The position numbers were made by a program, and so were the translations under genes. The notes under the pieces were generated by a model. The model saw nothing but the letters and a program-made list of their open reading frames with translations. It had not been told where the DNA came from and searched no databases. A stretch of 64,000 bases of DNA from the NCBI RefSeq assembly GCF_039536325.1, contig NZ_BAAAYO010000002.1, positions 744,001 to 808,000 on the forward strand, in the 5' to 3' direction. This stretch comes from Paenibacillus_AB hodogayensis. GTDB lineage: Bacteria; Bacillota; Bacilli; Paenibacillales; NBRC-103111. This document shows, in pieces, positions 60,726 through 64,000 of this stretch (within the stretch, counting starts at the first letter, position 1; each line of letters begins with the position of its first letter).

Positions 60726-61691
60726 TCACCCTCGCCCGACCGATTCGCCTTCAACCAGGGTCACATAGATCCGCTCATGCTCCACCTCTTCCCCGGCAAT
60801 CAGCTTGAGCACCTGTTCCGAAGCCAAGGTGCCCCATTTGCGTTTGGAATAATCGATCGTCGCCAGTCGAGGCTGTGTATATTGGGTCAGTTCGATGTTG
60901 TCGAAGCCAATGAGATGAATGTGCTCGCCGATCCGATAATTCGCTTTCATCACCGTATTGTACACGCCGATAGCCATCTCATCGTTCAGGCAAAACACGG
61001 CAGCCGGTTCTTTATACTCAGCGACGATCCGCTTAGCCGCCTCTTCTCCTGATTCCTTATCGAAATTGCCCTCAATCTCGATGCACTCCACTTCCGGGTG
61101 ACGTTCGACCGTTTGCTTGACGGCCTGCATCCGCTGCCTGGAGTCATAAGAACCTTTGGGACCTGACACGACATACAGCTTCCTGTGGCCCTTGTCGATC
61201 AGGAATTCAACGGCCAGCGAGGCTCCCGCCTTGTTGTCCAGCAGAACCTGATTGACGTTCGGGTGGTTCAGCTCCCGGTCCAACACGACCACCTTATGTC
61301 CGTTGCCGGCAAGGTGGAGCAGTTCTTCGCTCGCGAAGGAATGATCGAGCACGATCGCACCATCGATCATCCGCTGCGGCAGCCAGCGGTGAGAGTAGGA
61401 GCCGCTGCACACGATTAGGTCATAGCCCCGCTTGTTCAGCACTTCCTTCATCCCTTGCAGCACTTCCCCGTAGAACGCTCCGCTGAAATCATTTAAATAA
61501 ACGCCGATGATTTTCGAGACCCGGTTTTTCAGCGTTCTCGCAGCGGCATTCGGCACATAGTTTAATTCCTGGGCGATCTTCAATATACGCATGCGGGTTT
61601 CTTCCGTTACCTTCGGGTTGCCGTTCAGCGCGTAAGACACCGTCGAAATGGAGACGCCCGCTTTTTTGGCAATATCTTTAATGCTGATCAC
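60726..61691 (-). CDS. LacI/GalR-family repressor
   Basis: Regulator of 321 residues. N-terminal helix-turn-helix ISIKDIAKKAGVSISTVSYALNG and hinge helix NYVPNAAARTLKN, then a periplasmic-binding-protein-like sugar domain (IIGVYLNDFSGAFYGEVLQGM, AVFCLNDEMAIGVYNTVMKANYRIGEHIHLIGFDN). Start GTG 61691 with AGGAG nine bases before it. Directly downstream of the GH94-type gene on the same strand, so likely controls it in response to its sugar. Confidence 0.93.
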   Translation of the reverse strand: MISIKDIAKKAGVSISTVSYALNGNPKVTEETRMRILKIAQELNYVPNAAARTLKNRVSKIIGVYLNDFSGAFYGEVLQGMKEVLNKRGYDLIVCSGSYSHRWLPQRMIDGAIVLDHSFASEELLHLAGNGHKVVVLDRELNHPNVNQVLLDNKAGASLAVEFLIDKGHRKLYVVSGPKGSYDSRQRMQAVKQTVERHPEVECIEIEGNFDKESGEEAAKRIVAEYKEPAAVFCLNDEMAIGVYNTVMKANYRIGEHIHLIGFDNIELTQYTQPRLATIDYSKRKWGTLASEQVLKLIAGEEVEHERIYVTLVEGESVGRG

Positions 61692-61756
61692 AACAACCGC
61701 TCCTAACTTGTGTACGCTCTCATCCTAGTATATCACAAAGCTGTTTGCTTATAGGG

Positions 61757-61782
61757 AAACAGGCGACCCCGAAAGATCGCCT
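61757..61782 (-). terminator. Weak hairpin after the GH94-type gene
   Basis: AGGCGA (61761-61766) and TCGCCT (61777-61782) form a 6-bp stem with only three T behind it on the minus strand. Partial read-through into the LacI gene is possible. Confidence 0.45.
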
Positions 61783-61789
61783 TTGAACC

Positions 61790-64000
61790 TTACATATATA
61801 TGTCAATGACGTTAGGATCTTCGGTAAAAAGACCGCTCAGCTGCTGCTGCCCGATGCAAAGCCCTCCGGTACGGTAACGGTTGCTCGTAGCTTCCGCTGC
61901 GACTTCCTGTCCGTTCACCGTAACGCGGCTTATAGATTGCCCGCTCAGGTGATAGACGAAGACTACGGGGCGTCCCTTCACCTTAAACTCGAATCGCAGC
62001 CCGTCCAGTTCCTGAGGCAGGATCGGGTCAACGACCAGATCGCCTCCATCGAGACGGATGCCCAGCACATTGGAGATCAGCTGGTTCATATAGATTCCCG
62101 GACCGCTGGAGTAAATTCTCCATCCGCCCTTGACCGCGACGCAGCCTTCCTTCAGCTCGCCGAAGCGCTGCTGTGCTTCATAACGCGTATTGAACTTCCC
62201 GTCGGAGCTGCTGAAGTAGGCATTGCTCTGACGCAGCTCTGCGTTCGGCACCACACCGCGGATGCCGACAGGGTTGATCATCTCAAGTCCCTTCCAAGCC
62301 TCGTCGGCCTTGCCGAGCTTGGCCATTGCTTCGACGAAGCGAATGTGCGCGTGGACATACTGCAGGCCGACCTCGCGGCCGAAGTTCGACGCCTGCTCTG
62401 CACGCTTGAAGTTCGAGCTGACGCCTCCGGCATACTGAGCCGGGCGGTTCATCAGACGGACGCCGTCCGGGCAGTACAGCTCCTCCTTGATAATCTGGTA
62501 ATGAGACAGTGCCTGCTCCTCCGTCAGCAGCTCGCCGATCATGCTGCGCGTCATCGGAAGCAGCCGGTATTGAATCCGTGTCTTCGTATCCGTCGGGTGC
62601 AGCATCAGCTCAGCCTTGCCAGGCTCCTCCATGTAGACAAAACCCGGGATCACATCGGTGCCCAGCATATAGCGGTTGAAGTCCGCGCGGATTCCTTCCG
62701 CCAGTGTCCGCAGCTCGGCTGCCAGTTCAGGCGCCGGCTCCGCCAGCGCCGCGGACAATTGGTTGAACGTCTGATATGTCAATGCAACCGTCCAACTGCT
62801 GATCATGTACTGCTTAAGCTGCGCGTTGGCAGGCTGCAGCGTGTCATCCCAGTCACCGTCTCCGTAAGAAGAGAGATGCGTGCCATGCAGGAAATGATCC
62901 TGGATATACGCAATTTCTTTTCTGGCATGATCCAGGATAGACCTCTTCTTGTCCGTGAACTGGAATGTATGACGATCGGTATACGGTACTTCTTCCTGCA
63001 AAATCCCGTAATCCCGGGTTGCGTTCAGGTAATCGCCGAGCACTTTCAGCGGCCACACGATGATATCGCCGTGGCTTTCTTCCTGCTGAATCGCAGCATA
63101 GCGGTCGAACATAAACCACTGCGGCCAGTTGCCGTCATCCTCGTACTGGTGGGAGTAGACCGTCTTGAGAATGTCGCGGACTTCGCCGAATTTGTGCGTC
63201 GCCAGGAAATATTCCGTCGGTCCCTGGCACACGTCGCGCGTGCCCCAGGCCGCTCCGCCATACTGCTCCAATCCATGAGGGACCGAGTAGTGGACGAGCA
63301 TGTTATGCGTATACCACCAGGCGAGGGTGTTTACTTTATCCAGCTTGTCAGGTGTAACGCCGTCCTGAGACAGATGGAATCCGTTCATGACAGTGGCAAG
63401 GAAATCCCGGTACCGCCCGATCTCTGCGGCAGCATCGGCTTCCTTGAACGGCAATCTGCCACCCTGCAGCAGTCCCTGGATCGTCAGACTCCACTCGCTG
63501 CTCTCGCCTAGCTCGAGCACAACGAGAGATGCGGCAGGCCGCTCGAGCTGGCGTACCAGCAGAGACTCATCGCCGACCTTCATGCTCACACCCGCCACGT
63601 TCATCCGGTAGCACAGCTCAGGAAAAACCTTCGCGCTGTCCGAAGACTTGTCCGCGTAGAAAGACAACGTCTGCCCGTCCTGCCGGAAGCGGAATGGCGC
63701 TTCATACTCATTATTATTCATCGTAACTTGATTCGTCACGAGGAAACGGTACGCCTTGCCGCTGGCCGAACGGACCTGCAGGTGAATTTCCGGCGTATCC
63801 ACAGCCGTCAGATTGGTGATGACGATCGTATCGCTCGCGGTCTTGTAGTACCAGCGCGCGTAGTTGAACCCGAGCTCGAACATCGACGGCATCGTCAGCA
63901 GACGGTACTCGCCGTCCACCTCCACATAAATCCGCTGCCCCGAAGTCTTCATCACGTTGAGCGCATTCCTTGCGTTCGTCAGCATTTTATTGAACGACGT
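61790..64000 (-). CDS. GH94-type glycoside phosphorylase, N-terminus beyond the window
   Basis: At least 736 residues; the frame stays open to base 64000, so the N-terminal part is missing. The catalytic (alpha/alpha)6 barrel shows WGTRDVCQGPTEYFLATHKFG, HQYEDDGNWPQWFMFDRYAAIQQEESHGDIIVWPL and SSYGDGDWDDTLQ, where the Asp in the DWDD motif is the likely proton donor. C-terminal RFGREVGLQYVHAHIR-like and IYSSGPGIYMNQLI segments contact phosphate and sugar. Such enzymes cleave beta-linked glucans with phosphate; the sequence reminds me of the 1,2-beta-oligoglucan phosphorylase group, from memory. The LacI gene downstream is its probable regulator. Confidence 0.78.
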   Translation of the reverse strand, partial: TSFNKMLTNARNALNVMKTSGQRIYVEVDGEYRLLTMPSMFELGFNYARWYYKTASDTIVITNLTAVDTPEIHLQVRSASGKAYRFLVTNQVTMNNNEYEAPFRFRQDGQTLSFYADKSSDSAKVFPELCYRMNVAGVSMKVGDESLLVRQLERPAASLVVLELGESSEWSLTIQGLLQGGRLPFKEADAAAEIGRYRDFLATVMNGFHLSQDGVTPDKLDKVNTLAWWYTHNMLVHYSVPHGLEQYGGAAWGTRDVCQGPTEYFLATHKFGEVRDILKTVYSHQYEDDGNWPQWFMFDRYAAIQQEESHGDIIVWPLKVLGDYLNATRDYGILQEEVPYTDRHTFQFTDKKRSILDHARKEIAYIQDHFLHGTHLSSYGDGDWDDTLQPANAQLKQYMISSWTVALTYQTFNQLSAALAEPAPELAAELRTLAEGIRADFNRYMLGTDVIPGFVYMEEPGKAELMLHPTDTKTRIQYRLLPMTRSMIGELLTEEQALSHYQIIKEELYCPDGVRLMNRPAQYAGGVSSNFKRAEQASNFGREVGLQYVHAHIRFVEAMAKLGKADEAWKGLEMINPVGIRGVVPNAELRQSNAYFSSSDGKFNTRYEAQQRFGELKEGCVAVKGGWRIYSSGPGIYMNQLISNVLGIRLDGGDLVVDPILPQELDGLRFEFKVKGRPVVFVYHLSGQSISRVTVNGQEVAAEATSNRYRTGGLCIGQQQLSGLFTEDPNVIDIYM

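Noticed and set aside
61937..63511. Plus-strand frame of 524 codons opposite the GH94-type gene
   Set aside because: His/Gln/Arg-rich antisense translation without motifs; the minus strand encodes the enzyme.

Overview
The window looks like chromosomal DNA from a Paenibacillaceae bacterium (Paenibacillus or a close relative; inferred, not proven). The reasons are: Gram-positive ribosome binding sites (GGAGG) before nearly every gene, GC-rich coding sequence with an occasional AT-rich insert, very large S-layer-homology (SLH) surface proteins, YesN-type AraC regulators beside LplB/LplC-type sugar transporters, YdjO and YitT family genes, and many lipoprotein sugar-binding proteins. No rRNA, tRNA, CRISPR array, insertion sequence or phage gene was seen.

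Layout. 1-2.1 kb: a two-component system (kinase cut by the left edge) with an 11-bp-periodic operator array. 2.2-5.4 kb: a glycoside-hydrolase-like enzyme and an orphan amino-acid-binding lipoprotein. 5.5-8 kb: a shortened PolC-like protein that keeps DNA polymerase III landmarks but has lost whole domains, behind a promoter with two palindromes. 8.1-11 kb: a YhgE/Pip membrane protein and its TetR repressor, each preceded by the same operator. 11.1-12.8 kb: a FexA-like drug exporter behind a nine-codon leader peptide and an RBS-sequestering stem, i.e. a cat-type translational attenuator. 12.9-21 kb: a polysaccharide-lyase pair, an AraC regulator and a sugar-binding lipoprotein. 21.2-22.9 kb: an mhqO-mhqD-like quinone/electrophile detoxification pair with an MhqR-type operator. 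23-26 kb: a small secreted protein, ydjO, a cold-shock gene with a terminator-like leader, a ChbG-type deacetylase with a basic tail, and a beta-carbonic anhydrase. 26.3-31 kb: a LanFEG-like ABC exporter divergent from its own response regulator and kinase. 31-42.6 kb: two giant tandemly duplicated NHL/fibronectin-III/SLH proteins and a MalT-like LuxR regulator. 42.7-50.2 kb: a sulfated-sugar uptake operon (YesN-type sensor-regulator, two permeases, binding protein, sulfatase). 50.3-58 kb: small metabolic and membrane genes, including tandem HI0933-type flavoproteins and an AT-rich HD-domain gene. 58-64 kb: another sugar-binding lipoprotein with AraC, then LacI and a GH94-type phosphorylase cut by the right edge.

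Main themes. One is scavenging of plant or algal polysaccharides: secreted and cytoplasmic lyases, sulfatase, phosphorylase, binding proteins and local AraC/LacI/LuxR control. The other is defence against antibiotics and electrophiles: attenuator-controlled exporter, LanFEG-like module, YhgE/TetR and MhqO/D. Start codons were chosen by ribosome binding site and, where possible, by comparison of paralogs inside the window.
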